Below are positions 1-9,659 of a stretch of DNA of 64,000 nucleotides, piece after piece (within the stretch, counting starts at the first letter, position 1; every line of letters starts with the position of its first letter). The stretch spans positions 3,224,001 through 3,288,000 of the forward strand of contig OZ255706.1 in assembly GCA_965277025.1 (NCBI GenBank). Reading direction: 5' to 3'. A model generated the notes under the pieces. It saw only the letters and a list, made by a program, of their open reading frames with translations. It had not been told where the DNA came from and did no database searches. Origin of the DNA: Methylomarinum sp965277025. GTDB lineage: Bacteria > Pseudomonadota > Gammaproteobacteria > Methylococcales > Methylomonadaceae. Made by a program: the position numbers and the translations under genes.

Positions 1-1743
1 TTCCCTCCCTTAGCTGATGAAAACAGCGCTATTACCTTCTCGCGGTTGACCACCAAGAGATAAACAAAAATTCCCAGCACAATACCAAATAACAAGTTCA
101 TGAATGTACCGTTACCTTGACTCGATGCAGGCTGGTTACTCATCGTGCCAAGAGGCTTGGGCCCTTCTTCAACAGGGATCGGGACAGCAGGTGGTGGTGG
201 AACATAATCACTGGCGTCTACTTCACCTAAACTGTTCCACTCATCGATATCCTGCCAGACAGGATATTTCCGTTCAAAAAATGTTTTAGTGAACAACGGT
301 CCAATACTTTCACCAATGGTTTTAGGCAAACCTTCTGGCGTCAGATATTTTTTGTAGACAACAGCGCTGACATTACCACCAGGATTCATGCCATCGGTTG
401 TAATGCCTTTTTCCCGGTGATCATGAAAGATCCACACACCTTGCCCATAACTGTGCAAACCATCATCTTTGGTGCTGATATGAAGATCATTTCGTTGTGC
501 GGGTGCAATATCGTAAATATCACGCATGATCTGCGCAGATGGATTATGCTCGACACCATCGTAATGCGTGATGGTCGCTTTATGTCCATGAGTGTGAATA
601 GCCAGCATTTCGCCACTACTGTTGAACATCCTGACCTTGATATCCTGATCCGGTTCAGTAACGATCATGGATTCCCGCAAGGTATAGGGGAATGAACGTC
701 CATTCAAGGTATGATAGTCTTCAGTTGAATCGGTCAGATCATAACGCCGGTTCATGTCTCTAGCGATCAAGCGTGGATCATTATATTTCTGGATAATACT
801 GTGCAGTTCTTTATCCATTGCATGGTAGTGTAAATCATATTCACTATCATACTTTTCCAAAATTGCTTTTGAAGGATGACGAACCTGGCCACCACCAACA
901 TTGAAAGTTTGTACCCAGTTATTCGGCCGGTTCTCTTCGACAATAAACATACCGACCAGGCCCATCGCCAAATGGACATGGGTTTGAACGTGGCAGTGAT
1001 AAACAAACGTTCCTGGCTGTCTCGGACGAATTTCATAGGTTTTACTTTGCCCGGGCAAGACAAACTTGTCACTGGTTTGAGGAACCCCGTCATTCCCTTC
1101 ACCTGAACTATCCACCCATGGATGATCGACACCATGCAAATGAATCGTGTGTGGAAAATAATGGGAATTTTCCAGTTGAATCCAGACTATATCGCCTTGT
1201 TCCACTCGAATAACCGGAGATGGCGCTCTCAATAAGGGATTGGCATCGGTACCAACAAAACTGTTAGTCGCCATACCGCGGGATTTAGGCGCGAAAACCC
1301 ACATACCAGGCTGTATGCCAGGTGCAATATCAAAAGTCGGTACAAAACCGTCGAAATCCGGTGAATGCCCATTTAATTCAGCGACTTCCAGTCGAATGAT
1401 AATCAAATCGGGATCACCATCCCCATCCATATCATTTTTCTTGGTAATAGCATCCGCTGCAAAATAGGTATTCATCAGCGTTTCCATGGAGATATTGTTG
1501 GTTCCCTTGACTTCCGCTGCGATTTGAGACGGGTTGTCGGGACTACAACGTAATGATTCCTGGATTTTAACGCCTTCGATCACCTGTGCTTTCCGCCAAT
1601 CAGGATTATTCGCATCACAAACTGGTTCGGCTACACCGGGATCAACTTTTACGGTTTTTGGTAAGTCCACCGCAGCCGATGCCAATAAAGGCATCAGCAT
1701 TACAGCAGTTCCCATAAGTGATTTCAGGGAAAGTTTCTGCATT
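1..1743 (-). CDS. multicopper oxidase, 3' end outside window
   Basis: The open frame starts at ATG 1743 and runs off the window after 581 codons, so the C-terminus is missing. An N-terminal signal peptide of about 22 residues (ends LLASAA) indicates export. Around residue 200 lies HTIHLHG, and around residues 248-260 HCHVQTHVHLAM, which fits the HCHxxxHxxxxM type-1 copper motif. A second set, IHTHGH near residue 385 and FHDHR near 440, supplies further type-2/3 copper ligands. A type-1 site in the first cupredoxin domain suggests a two-domain oxidase or nitrite-reductase-like fold. A proline-rich linker and a hydrophobic segment (FGIVLGIFVYLLVV) then follow, so the enzyme is probably membrane anchored and faces the periplasm. 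Substrate unknown. It lies 24 bp behind a small exported protein gene on the same strand. Confidence 0.85.
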
Positions 1744-1767
1744 TTTTTTACCTTAATCAAAAAAAGA

Positions 1768-2367
1768 TTATGCGTCTTCGTTTTTGCCTTTGCCCAATAA
1801 ACCATCCACTTTTTGCTTAAAGCCTTCGTTAGACAGATAGAAAATATATAAGGCAGCCAAAGCGATCAACGCATACAAACCCATACTTCCTGAGCTGACT
1901 TGTTCGCCAAAACCGGCCTTGAAGCCCATATGAGCATCCAGACGTTCGCCATTATCTTTAATCAACGTAATGTGAATCAGATAGTTGCCTTTTTCTGGCA
2001 AACCATTAGGTAAAGATAAAACGACAGTACCAGATTTATGCTTTTTAGCCGGTTCAAAGAAAATACGAGTGCCTTCAGGTTCTTTGGTTACTTCAAACTC
2101 GACAGCACGATTACGATAACGAATATCCTGGTAGTCGAATACTAATTGAGTCAGTGTATTTAACGCGGGCAAATTACCACAAAATTCTTCAGCCGGATAA
2201 GCTTTCGGCTGATAGGCGGTGTAATGGATCCAATGATCTTTTTCCAGTTCGAATTTACATTGGTCTGTATCCGTACCTTTCGCGCCACCATGCGCCCACA
2301 GCGCAGAAGAAAACACTAACCCGAAAATGGTAAGTAAAACTGATTTTGTTAAATTTTTTCTGTTCAT
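1768..2367 (-). CDS. exported membrane-anchored protein of unknown function
   Basis: About 199 residues from ATG 2367, chosen because GGAAGG lies just upstream and a signal peptide (MNRKNLTKSVLLTIFGLVFS...ALWAHGG) begins there; the frame is open 12 codons further upstream. The mature part starts AHGGAKGTD and is mostly beta-type sequence with two cysteines. Near residue 170 is a single membrane segment (LYALIALAALYIFYL), followed by a lysine-rich cytoplasmic tail. I do not recognise a named family. It is upstream of, and probably co-transcribed with, the multicopper oxidase, so a periplasmic role linked to that enzyme is an inference from position. Confidence 0.75.
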   Translation of the reverse strand: MNRKNLTKSVLLTIFGLVFSSALWAHGGAKGTDTDQCKFELEKDHWIHYTAYQPKAYPAEEFCGNLPALNTLTQLVFDYQDIRYRNRAVEFEVTKEPEGTRIFFEPAKKHKSGTVVLSLPNGLPEKGNYLIHITLIKDNGERLDAHMGFKAGFGEQVSSGSMGLYALIALAALYIFYLSNEGFKQKVDGLLGKGKNEDA

Positions 2368-2505
2368 AATTCCTTCCTGTGCCAAGTGTATTAGTATATG
2401 CAATTTTTCTTATTTGCAGCTTCCTTATAACAGCTTTTGTTTTTTTATTCAATCTCCATTTAGATTAAGCAAGTTTTTAATAAACCTTACTCGGCGCACA
2501 ACTTT

Positions 2506-2534
2506 AGCATATCGTTTCATTCAATGAAAGCCAA
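2506..2534 (-). promoter_or_regulatory. sigma-70-like promoter for the oxidase pair
   Basis: On the minus strand TTGGCT (2534-2529) and TATGCT (2511-2506) are separated by 17 bp. The predicted start lies about 130 bp before the exported-protein gene. Confidence 0.4.
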
Positions 2535-2585
2535 TACAGTGTCGTATCTACGTTACATTTAACGCTATCAACAGATGTTACTTTT

Positions 2586-2734
2586 GGGAAGCTGTGATTA
2601 AATCAGCGCTTCCTTTGGACACAGGGATGTGTATTCAAAATCGGTAGCTGCAAACTATTGATTTTGTGAGCAAAGCGGAAATTGTTGTCCGTTTTGTGGG
2701 CGCTGACAGTATGGATGATTTGTTCAGCGTTTCT
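2586..2734. repeat. MITE-like short repeat
   Basis: Member of the dispersed family. It begins with an inverted pair (GGGAAGCTG ... CGCTTCC), carries the internal module ending in ATTGATTTTGTGAGCAAAGC, and ends GATGATTTGTTCAGCGTTTC. An IS5-superfamily element has inserted at TTAA directly at its right end. Confidence 0.6.
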
Positions 2735-2738
2735 TTAA

Positions 2739-4124
2739 CAGGCTGTTGAAAAACGCCCCTATGCCTCCGGCTCCAGCCCTTCATTTTGGGTTAAATTTAC
2801 CTCTGGATGGCCTGATTAGCCAGGTTTTCCGGTATCAGCCGGTTTATATTGCCCTTTCGAGGCTTTATTTCCACCTTTTGGCGGATTTCAGGCACAACGG
2901 TGCCTACGCAGTTGAATAACGCCATTGCAACAAGGACATCAGGCGGGTCAGGTTATACGCTGCGAAGGTGAATACGGTTTGTGCAGTCACTTTTTTCACT
3001 CCGCGAAACCGGGTTTGACGTAATCCCCCAACAGTTTTGCTCCAGCCAAAGACTTCTTCGATCCGTTTACGGATTTTGAGACTGCTGGTATAGCCTGGGT
3101 GTCGGGTCGTCCGCTTGTCAATCGCCGAACCTTTCGCTTTTTGAGTCACATGCGGGGTCACCTTCATTGCGCGAAGCTCGGCAACGAAGTTTTGGGTATC
3201 ATAGTTTTTGTCACTGCCCACTGTGGCACCCGCTTTTTTGACGCTGCGTTTGATCATTTTTGTCGCCGCCTCCCGCTCGGCCGTTCCTGTCGCCTGGGTC
3301 ACTTCAACATCGATGACCAAACCATGGCGATTTTCCATGAGTGCATGGCCCGGAAAAGCGAGTTGGGCTTTATCGCCCTGACTTTTTTTATATATCCTTG
3401 CTTCCGGGTCCGTTGTCGATTCATGCGTGTCGTTACAGCGTTTCTCGCCTTTGAAGTTGACACTCGGATTGCGGGTGGAATCCTCCGGCGGCCGGCTCGA
3501 ACCGTCTTTGGCCTTGACGCTTTTCACAGAAGCCCAGGCCTTGATTAGCGTGCCATCAACCGAAAAGTGTTCGTCTGAGACTAAATCCTGCCATTCGGCC
3601 AGGCACAGCACACGATCAAAAAACAAACGACTCACGCGCTCATTCAATAGACGGTCACGATTGGCGCTGAACGTTGAATGATCCCAAACCTCATCATCCA
3701 TTGATAAGCCGACAAACCAACGATACAGCAGATTGAAATCAATGTGTTCGATCAGTTGCCGCTCCGAACGAATGGAAAACAGGATTTGCAACAAACTGGC
3801 ACGGAGTAAACGCTCGGGAGGAATTGACGCCCGGCCCCGTCGGGAATACAGGTCATCGAACTCCTCATCCAGAGTAGTCAATAGAATATCGACCAAATAT
3901 CGTAGTTTGCGTAAAGGATGATCACCCGGAATTCTAGATTCCAGCGTCCGATAACTGAATAATTCGTTTTGGGTATAATCAATGCCGCGCATAACAAATA
4001 AAAAATCGGGGAATATCAAATGGATTGAATCATTTTACCATAAATAACAATTAGTTATGTAATCAAATGCCAATTATGGCAACGAAACAATGCGGCCTCC
4101 ATGTTGGATTAAATCAACAGCCTG
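2739..4124 (-). mobile_element. IS5-superfamily insertion sequence
   Basis: Terminal inverted repeats CAGGCTGTTGA (2739) and its complement ending at 4124, flanked by TTAA direct repeats at 2735-2738 and 4125-4128. Length 1386 bp with one transposase gene. This type occurs once in the window and is distinct from the element at 28929-30097. Confidence 0.8.
2904..3992 (-). CDS. IS5-superfamily (IS5/IS1182-like) transposase
   Basis: DDE transposase of about 362 residues. The N-terminal DUF772-type domain contains DHPLRKLRYLVD, RASIPPERLLRASLLQ and YRWFVGL; the catalytic core begins at FSVDGTLIKAW, and a late EEVFGWSK supplies the acidic residue. ATG 3992 (MRGIDYTQNE) matches family N-termini; the frame is open nine codons further upstream. 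It appears intact. Confidence 0.8.
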   Translation of the reverse strand: MRGIDYTQNELFSYRTLESRIPGDHPLRKLRYLVDILLTTLDEEFDDLYSRRGRASIPPERLLRASLLQILFSIRSERQLIEHIDFNLLYRWFVGLSMDDEVWDHSTFSANRDRLLNERVSRLFFDRVLCLAEWQDLVSDEHFSVDGTLIKAWASVKSVKAKDGSSRPPEDSTRNPSVNFKGEKRCNDTHESTTDPEARIYKKSQGDKAQLAFPGHALMENRHGLVIDVEVTQATGTAEREAATKMIKRSVKKAGATVGSDKNYDTQNFVAELRAMKVTPHVTQKAKGSAIDKRTTRHPGYTSSLKIRKRIEEVFGWSKTVGGLRQTRFRGVKKVTAQTVFTFAAYNLTRLMSLLQWRYSTA

Positions 4125-4209
4125 TTAAGGGGATGGGTATTGGTACTGTACAAATTCGTTCGGTGGGCTATCCCGGTTAAGGCTTCCATCACTGATGAAC
4201 TTAAGAGAT

Positions 4210-5221
4210 TCAGTGCGCCTTGGCAACAGAATTTTTTATATCTTTCAAGCGAATGCAGCCTTGTTCCAATTCTTTAAGCCAATATCCTTCATCATGACTT
4301 TTAAAAATACTCATGCCATAACGTATTTCATCGGATAAGGCCTTAAATCTTTGCAATTTATTGCTCAGGTATTCGATATGTTGTTGGCTGGTTTTTTCAA
4401 GCTCATCGTCATGCGATATTTGACTTAAAGACTGCTCTATCAGAATACTCGTTTCCGATGCCTGCTCGATTTTTTTAACTTGAGACGAATATATTTGCTG
4501 AATGCTATTTGTCATCTCATCCAGTTTTGATTTGGCATGAACCACTTCATCAACATCATTATTTTCACTCTGTTGAATCAGGTCTTGGGCTTCATCAATA
4601 TTTTGCTTTGAATGCGCGACAATTTTTTTTATTTTTTCACTGAATTCATCAGAATTTTTTGATAGCTCCCTGACCTCATCAGCGACAACAGCAAACCCCC
4701 GGCCGGCCTCTCCTGCTCTGGCCGCTTCAATAGCTGCATTCAACGCCAGCAAATTCGTTTGATCAGCAATATTCTGGATATTCACCAACAAATCATCAAT
4801 CTCATTCATGCGTGTTTCCATCTTGCCGATCAACGCAATTATGCCAGCATTATGTTCATCATTTTTCTGGAAATAAGCGACAATGCCATTTACCAACTGG
4901 TTAGTTTCATCGAGCAGATGGTCAAAACTGACGGTCTCCGTCGCTTCAGATTGATTCAGCGGCATTGATTTTAACTGGGCAGATTGATCGGCAATTTTTT
5001 GAGATACATCTGCGATACGTTCTTGTATGTTTTGTGCTGCATTTACTATCGCCTCATTCAACGAGGGAAGTTCATTGCTGAAACAATCCATTTCGAGTGT
5101 CATGCAATCATTTAAATCATTCAAATAATGATCCACTTTCTGCTGAACTTGCTTATTGTCATTTTGCTGGGGTAACGAAGTGATTCTGTTTTGATAATAT
5201 CCATAAAAAAACCAACTTATT
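4210..5221 (-). pseudogene. methyl-accepting chemotaxis protein, 3' part
   Basis: This is the C-terminal part of an MCP cut by an IS at 5222-6346. The frame is open from the IS edge and reads SWFFYGYYQNRITS (end of the second membrane segment), then a helical signalling domain with the conserved hairpin tip NIADQTNLLALNAAIEAARA followed by GEAGRGFAVVADEVREL. Removing the IS and one TTATT copy joins it in frame to the piece at 6347-6467, giving a 375-residue protein. It has two closely spaced N-terminal membrane helices and no periplasmic sensor domain. The tail after the hairpin resembles C-terminal MCP extensions, with no pentapeptide tether. It is last in the chemotaxis operon. Confidence 0.85.
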
Positions 5222-6346
5222 TAGAAGTTACGCATTGACAACAGATCGAAATTTTGGGTTTAAATGATTCATATTTGGCATAAAGGTGTCGATAAACGAA
5301 GCCATAACATCGTTGAATAAATTCCGCTGTACGCTATAGCAATTATTAATCACGTCTGCAAAGCTCAATTTTTGTAATTGAACAAAGCCACAAATTGCAG
5401 AAAAAATATGATTATTTATTGCTCTTTTATTGCGAACCTGGAACCGCTCAATATTACACACCTGCTTTATTGCCCGATGATATTGCTCAATCTGCCAATG
5501 CCTATCATGTTGTTCGGTAAATGCTTTCTTGTCAAAAACAGCGGTTTTTTCTTCATCAGGTAGTGAACTTATGTAATGGCGAACTTGTTCTTTCAAGGTC
5601 GTCCGAAATAATTTCACATACCCAAAATTTTTGAGCCAAACCATTAAGCCGTCTTCCGGGATTTCTAATTGCCTGACTTGAACCCATGAACCTTTTTCAA
5701 CAGAGACTAATCGATTACCTTCCACTGCAAAGAATAATCCTGTCTGATGATTTCTTATCAATTTAAGATTATCCACGCAACTGTACCAGCTATCTCCTGT
5801 TATAAAACCAGGTTCCAGTCCCCAAGCTAATACTTCGGTCAGCATGTCTTGAAAATAGTCATTTTTTGTCTTTCCTTCCGCCTTATCGACCACCCGGAAA
5901 TTCAGTGGTTGGTGTTTTCCTTGAATGTCTGTGTAGTACAACGTGACAAGATTGATTCCCTTGACTGCTCTATGATGTTTTCCCGACCAAAAATAACTGA
6001 CATATGCCATATATTGGCTATAAGGTTTATCAAGAACACTATCGTCAACACTCAAGGTTCCGCCCTTTAAATTCAGGCCTGCGCTGGCTTCATTGTATAA
6101 ATCTCGCCCAGTGTAATGCTCCCGATTTAGAAATCGATTTACGCTATCATGTGATATTGACATGACTTCTCCTAATCGTCGACAACTAGCTTGTTTCGGC
6201 TCACTTAATAAAAAACCAATATACATGGGTAATGTACAGCAGGCTGTTGAGGGGCGTGTTATTTCTCTTATCAAGGTTTGCCTTGCATTGACTTTGGGAT
6301 TTTTTAAACCCATAGTTTAACATTGCCTGTCAATGCGTAACTTCTA
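5222..6346 (-). mobile_element. IS701-like insertion sequence, copy 1
   Basis: Length 1125 bp, ends TAGAAGTTACGCATTGACA in inverted orientation, flanked by TTATT direct repeats (5217-5221, 6347-6351). Same length and ends as the copy at 52415-53539. It disrupts the MCP at the end of the chemotaxis operon. Confidence 0.85.
5228..6313 (-). CDS. IS701-like transposase
   Basis: DDE transposase of 361 residues. The catalytic signature is visible as LSVDDSVLDKPYS, then GLEPGFITGDSWYS, and finally HWQIEQYHRAIKQ, the pattern of cyanobacterial IS701-type enzymes. The start ATG 6313 lies 33 bp inside the element end. Intact; family placement is from motifs only and it could also be filed in the wider IS4 superfamily. 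Confidence 0.8.
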   Translation of the reverse strand: MGLKNPKVNARQTLIREITRPSTACCTLPMYIGFLLSEPKQASCRRLGEVMSISHDSVNRFLNREHYTGRDLYNEASAGLNLKGGTLSVDDSVLDKPYSQYMAYVSYFWSGKHHRAVKGINLVTLYYTDIQGKHQPLNFRVVDKAEGKTKNDYFQDMLTEVLAWGLEPGFITGDSWYSCVDNLKLIRNHQTGLFFAVEGNRLVSVEKGSWVQVRQLEIPEDGLMVWLKNFGYVKLFRTTLKEQVRHYISSLPDEEKTAVFDKKAFTEQHDRHWQIEQYHRAIKQVCNIERFQVRNKRAINNHIFSAICGFVQLQKLSFADVINNCYSVQRNLFNDVMASFIDTFMPNMNHLNPKFRSVVNA

Positions 6347-6467
6347 TTATTATCAACAATGGCATTCCAACCCAGAAAGCTATTTTTTCGGGTAAAAACA
6401 CCCCGCCCAACAGCAATGTCAGACTAACCATTAACGGCAACCAATTTTTCCCAATATAATCGACCAT
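6347..6467 (-). pseudogene. methyl-accepting chemotaxis protein, 5' part
   Basis: ATG 6467 with AAGAGCAGG upstream encodes MVDYIGKNWLPLMVSLTLLL and then FLPEKIAFWVGMPLLII, that is two membrane helices, before the IS edge. The join to 4210-5221 is exactly in frame. It starts 19 bp after the cheB stop. Confidence 0.8.
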
Positions 6468-6486
6468 ATCCTGCTCTTTAGAAAGT

Positions 6487-7542
6487 TTAGATTAATGCCA
6501 TTATTTGATGGGCAATAGCGCCTAATGGCAAAACATAATCAGAAGCGCCAAGTTTAAAAGCCGCTCCCGGCATTCCCCACACTATGCTGGTTTCTTCATC
6601 CTGAACAATATTTGTCGCACCAGATTCTTTCATCTGTTTCATGGCGGCCGCGCCATCAGCTCCCATCCCTGTCAACATGACGCCGATTGCTTTTTGTCCG
6701 ACATTCTGCGCCACCGATCTGAACATGACATCAACTGAAGGTTTGAATCGATTGACTGCAGGGCCATCATTTAAACGGCATTGATATCCCAAATCATTTT
6801 TGATAATTTCAAGATGCCGGTCTCCCGGTGCGATATAGACATTGCCCGCCTCAATGGGTTGCAGGTCTTCAGCGACAACGACATTCATCCGGCTAACAGC
6901 ATTGAGCCGTTGAGCAAACGAGTGACTGAATGCAGCGGGTAAATGTTGAGAAACCAGAATTGCCGGCATCGTTGCTGGAAATTGACTAATGAGATTTTTC
7001 ACAGCTTCAGTACCGCCCGTTGATGCCCCAATGGCAATGATTTTATTACTCTTGGTTAAAATCTTTGCTTGCAACTCTGGCGTCGACTGATTTGTCGCCA
7101 TGACGGTTTCTCTGTCCGGCTTACGAGCAAGCAATTGGCTTTTGCTATTTGCCGCCGTGATAACTTTCGCAACAATCTCTTCTGCATAATCTTCCAGGCC
7201 ATGAGTAATATCAGCTTCCGGTTTGGCAATAAAATCCACCGCACCTAAAGACAAAGCCCTTAATGTCGCCTCCGCGCCGTTTTCAGTCAAAGATGAAATC
7301 ATCACCACCGGCATGGGTCTCAAGCGCATCAATTTATCCAGAAACGTCAGCCCATCCATTCTGGGCATTTCGATATCCAAAGTCAAAACATCCGGATTTA
7401 ATTTTTTGATTTTTTCCCGGGCGATCAATGGATCGGGCGCACTGCCCACAACATCTATTTCTGCGCAGGCAGACAATATTGATGTCAATAATTGCCTGAT
7501 CAACGCGGAATCATCAATGATCAGTACTTTAATTTTCTTCAT
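6487..7542 (-). CDS. cheB: chemotaxis response regulator protein-glutamate methylesterase
   Basis: CheB of 351 residues. It removes methyl groups from (and deamidates) MCP signalling domains during adaptation. The N-terminal receiver domain has IDDSALIR and the phospho-acceptor aspartate in LTLDIEMPRMDG. The C-terminal esterase domain has the catalytic serine in IGASTGGTEA, histidine in SQHLPAAFSHS and aspartate in LTGMGADGA. It is 5 bp downstream of cheD and upstream of the broken MCP. The gene is intact, but the operon's receptors and cheY are not, so its substrates must come from elsewhere in the genome. Confidence 0.95.
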   Translation of the reverse strand: MKKIKVLIIDDSALIRQLLTSILSACAEIDVVGSAPDPLIAREKIKKLNPDVLTLDIEMPRMDGLTFLDKLMRLRPMPVVMISSLTENGAEATLRALSLGAVDFIAKPEADITHGLEDYAEEIVAKVITAANSKSQLLARKPDRETVMATNQSTPELQAKILTKSNKIIAIGASTGGTEAVKNLISQFPATMPAILVSQHLPAAFSHSFAQRLNAVSRMNVVVAEDLQPIEAGNVYIAPGDRHLEIIKNDLGYQCRLNDGPAVNRFKPSVDVMFRSVAQNVGQKAIGVMLTGMGADGAAAMKQMKESGATNIVQDEETSIVWGMPGAAFKLGASDYVLPLGAIAHQIMALI

Positions 7543-7547
7543 CTGTC

Positions 7548-8189
7548 TTAAAATAATTCAATCTGCCCTTCAATCGATTCATTTTGAATGCGTTTTTTAT
7601 AATGTGTTTCAGAAATAACGAGCTGGTCTGTGTGCAGGGTTTTTAATTTTCTGACCCGCGCACGTCCTGTCTTGGGAAAATAATGAACTTGCCTGGGATA
7701 AATATCGCCTAAATCATGAGAAACCATGCGCAGGGCTTCGGTATCGATATAGTCAAGAATAAAATCAATATTTCTTTGTCCGGTATCACCTAAGCTCTCA
7801 ATAATTTTCCCACCACCAAAAACCTTTACTTCCAGATTTTTGCGTTTTCCACCGTAACTTAAAATGGTATTGATCAAATGCTCCATTGCATAATTGCCAT
7901 AACGCATTGCCTGGCTGACCAGTGCTTCCGATTGAATTTGCAACTTGTTCCCCGTCATCTCTGGTAACATAAAATGATTCATGCCACCGATACCTTGTTC
8001 GCTATCGCGAATACAGGCTGCAATACATGAGCCCAATACCGTCACAATCATTTCATCCTGGTCAGTGACATAAAATTGACCCGGCATAATTCTGGCGACA
8101 ATCTTTCCGTGCTGCTGACGCCATTCCCGGCTGATGTGATCGAAACCAGGTATAGATGGTGGACGAATTGCTTTTTCGGTCATTATCAT
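7548..8189 (-). CDS. cheD: chemoreceptor glutamine deamidase
   Basis: CheD family, 213 residues. It deamidates receptor glutamines and can bind CheC-type phosphatases in other bacteria. Catalytic cysteine lies in LGSCIAACIRD and histidine in GGMNHFMLPEM; the GGGKIIE loop and a QRNIDF segment are also family-typical. ATG 8189 overlaps the cheR stop codon (ATGA), indicating translational coupling. A second in-frame ATG follows at 8183. The C-terminal extension beyond the CheD fold (KRIQNESIEGQIELF) is like that of proteobacterial CheD proteins. Confidence 0.93.
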   Translation of the reverse strand: MIMTEKAIRPPSIPGFDHISREWRQQHGKIVARIMPGQFYVTDQDEMIVTVLGSCIAACIRDSEQGIGGMNHFMLPEMTGNKLQIQSEALVSQAMRYGNYAMEHLINTILSYGGKRKNLEVKVFGGGKIIESLGDTGQRNIDFILDYIDTEALRMVSHDLGDIYPRQVHYFPKTGRARVRKLKTLHTDQLVISETHYKKRIQNESIEGQIELF

Positions 8190-9040
8190 TTCGCGGCACT
8201 ATCTAAACGTTGATAAATGGTGTTTCCCAACGATTTAAAGCTGACATCCATTTGCAGCATCGATTCAGAATGACCTATAAATAATTTCGAGCCAACCGGA
8301 AGCACTGTCGAAAAGCGCTGGAGGAGTTTTTCCTTGGTCGGTCTGTCGAAATAAATCAACACATTACGACAAAAAATAAAATCGAATTTACCCAATTCCG
8401 GCCAATCGTCAACCAGGTTCAATACCTTGAAATCAACGATTCGTTTCAAAGCCGGTTTGACCTTGATTTTTCCCTTATTTTTGCCAACACCTTTTTTAAA
8501 CCAACGTTGCAAAATTTCTGTCGATAAGCCGGCGCACTTGTCATCATAATATTCGCCGGAAATGGCGCTTTTTAAAACTCTGGTGTCAATATCGGTCGCC
8601 AGAATTCTGATATCCCAATCAGCCGGCGTGTTATCCAATAACGTTATCGCCAATGAATAGGCCTCTTCACCACTGGAACAACCGGCGGACCAGACCCTGA
8701 TTTTTCGTTCATGTTGCTTTGTCTTGAGCAATTCGGGAATTAACGTGGTTTTAAGATAATCGAAATGATGGCGCTCTCGAAAAAATGCGGTTAAATTGGT
8801 GGTGATGGCGTTGATGAATTCAGCAAACTCCAGATCATGATGCTGCTGGATAAAATTACAATATTCGCTAAAATCAGTCAGTCCCAAACTGCGTAATCGC
8901 CTGGTCAAGCGCGAATAAAACATCTCAAATTTTTCATCACCTACGACAATGCCGCTGTATTGACTGGATAATCGTCTAAGCGTTTCAAAATCCTGCCAGG
9001 TATATTCAAATTCACGCGCATTATGCGAGGTTGGCGTCAT
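8186..9040 (-). CDS. cheR: chemotaxis protein methyltransferase
   Basis: CheR methylates MCP glutamates using S-adenosylmethionine. The start ATG 9040 (MTPTSHNAREFEYTW) is chosen because GGGAACC precedes it; the frame is open upstream into the STAS gene. The N-terminal helical domain ends near residue 85; the SAM-binding loop is VWSAGCSSGEEAYSLA, and FIFCRNVLIYFD is the typical late motif. About 284 residues, normal for the family. It sits between the STAS gene and cheD with very short spacing. Confidence 0.93.
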   Translation of the reverse strand: MTPTSHNAREFEYTWQDFETLRRLSSQYSGIVVGDEKFEMFYSRLTRRLRSLGLTDFSEYCNFIQQHHDLEFAEFINAITTNLTAFFRERHHFDYLKTTLIPELLKTKQHERKIRVWSAGCSSGEEAYSLAITLLDNTPADWDIRILATDIDTRVLKSAISGEYYDDKCAGLSTEILQRWFKKGVGKNKGKIKVKPALKRIVDFKVLNLVDDWPELGKFDFIFCRNVLIYFDRPTKEKLLQRFSTVLPVGSKLFIGHSESMLQMDVSFKSLGNTIYQRLDSAAK

Positions 9041-9050
9041 AAGGTTCCCA

Positions 9051-9659
9051 TTAAAAAAAACCGGCAGCTGCCTGATCAAGCTCCAGAATTTTCTCCATAC
9101 CCAGCAACTGGGCCGCTTCAATAAACGCTTCAGAGGGAAAATTGATGATTAATGTTTTCTGCTCCCTGGCCGCCGTTTGCTGTAACGCCACGAATAACTG
9201 CAAGGTTGCAGCATCAATATGCGTTACCGCCGAGGCGTCGAGCTCTATAGTTTCTGTTTCAGCCAAATCCTCTTGAAGACGCAGAAACAACTCATTTATA
9301 TTTTCCAGTGTCTGCCTGGATGACAGCGCCAGCATGACCGGGTTTGTTGATGGGGGTGGATCTGTTTTCGTTGTCTGTTTTTCGGTTTCAGGCAAGCTGA
9401 CTTCTGGCGTTGTCTTGATCGCTTCCAACGGATCAAAGTCGTCAAAAAAATCATCGACTTCTTCATTACTCTCGTCCGTATTATCAGTTTCGTTTTCATT
9501 GTCTAGCCAGCTCTCGGCCTGGTTGAACTTTTGTGAAAACACCTGCCTGTCCGCATCGGATAAACCGGCGTCATTTTCTGTTCCCTCCATTTGAGAAGAA
9601 GTGGATGTCAAAGGCGTATTGTCTTCTTGCTCGGTCATGTTATTTTGATCTCCATTCAT
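9051..9659 (-). CDS. STAS-domain protein in chemotaxis operon
   Basis: About 202 residues. The first 110 residues are acidic and low-complexity (NENETDNTDESNEEVDDFFD). A STAS fold follows, with ETIELDASAVTHIDAATLQL and TLIINFPSEAFIEAAQLLG. STAS proteins act as anti-sigma-factor antagonists or scaffold partners. The usual phosphorylated serine after the ID motif is replaced here by ATL, so a threonine may serve or the site may be lost. The start overlaps the cheW stop (ATGA). STAS proteins recur in large proteobacterial chemotaxis clusters; the exact partner here is unknown. Confidence 0.8.
   Translation of the reverse strand: MNGDQNNMTEQEDNTPLTSTSSQMEGTENDAGLSDADRQVFSQKFNQAESWLDNENETDNTDESNEEVDDFFDDFDPLEAIKTTPEVSLPETEKQTTKTDPPPSTNPVMLALSSRQTLENINELFLRLQEDLAETETIELDASAVTHIDAATLQLFVALQQTAAREQKTLIINFPSEAFIEAAQLLGMEKILELDQAAAGFF

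Noticed and set aside
3099..3548. 149-codon plus-strand frame opposite the IS5-superfamily transposase
   Set aside because: Antisense shadow with no start signals or family match.
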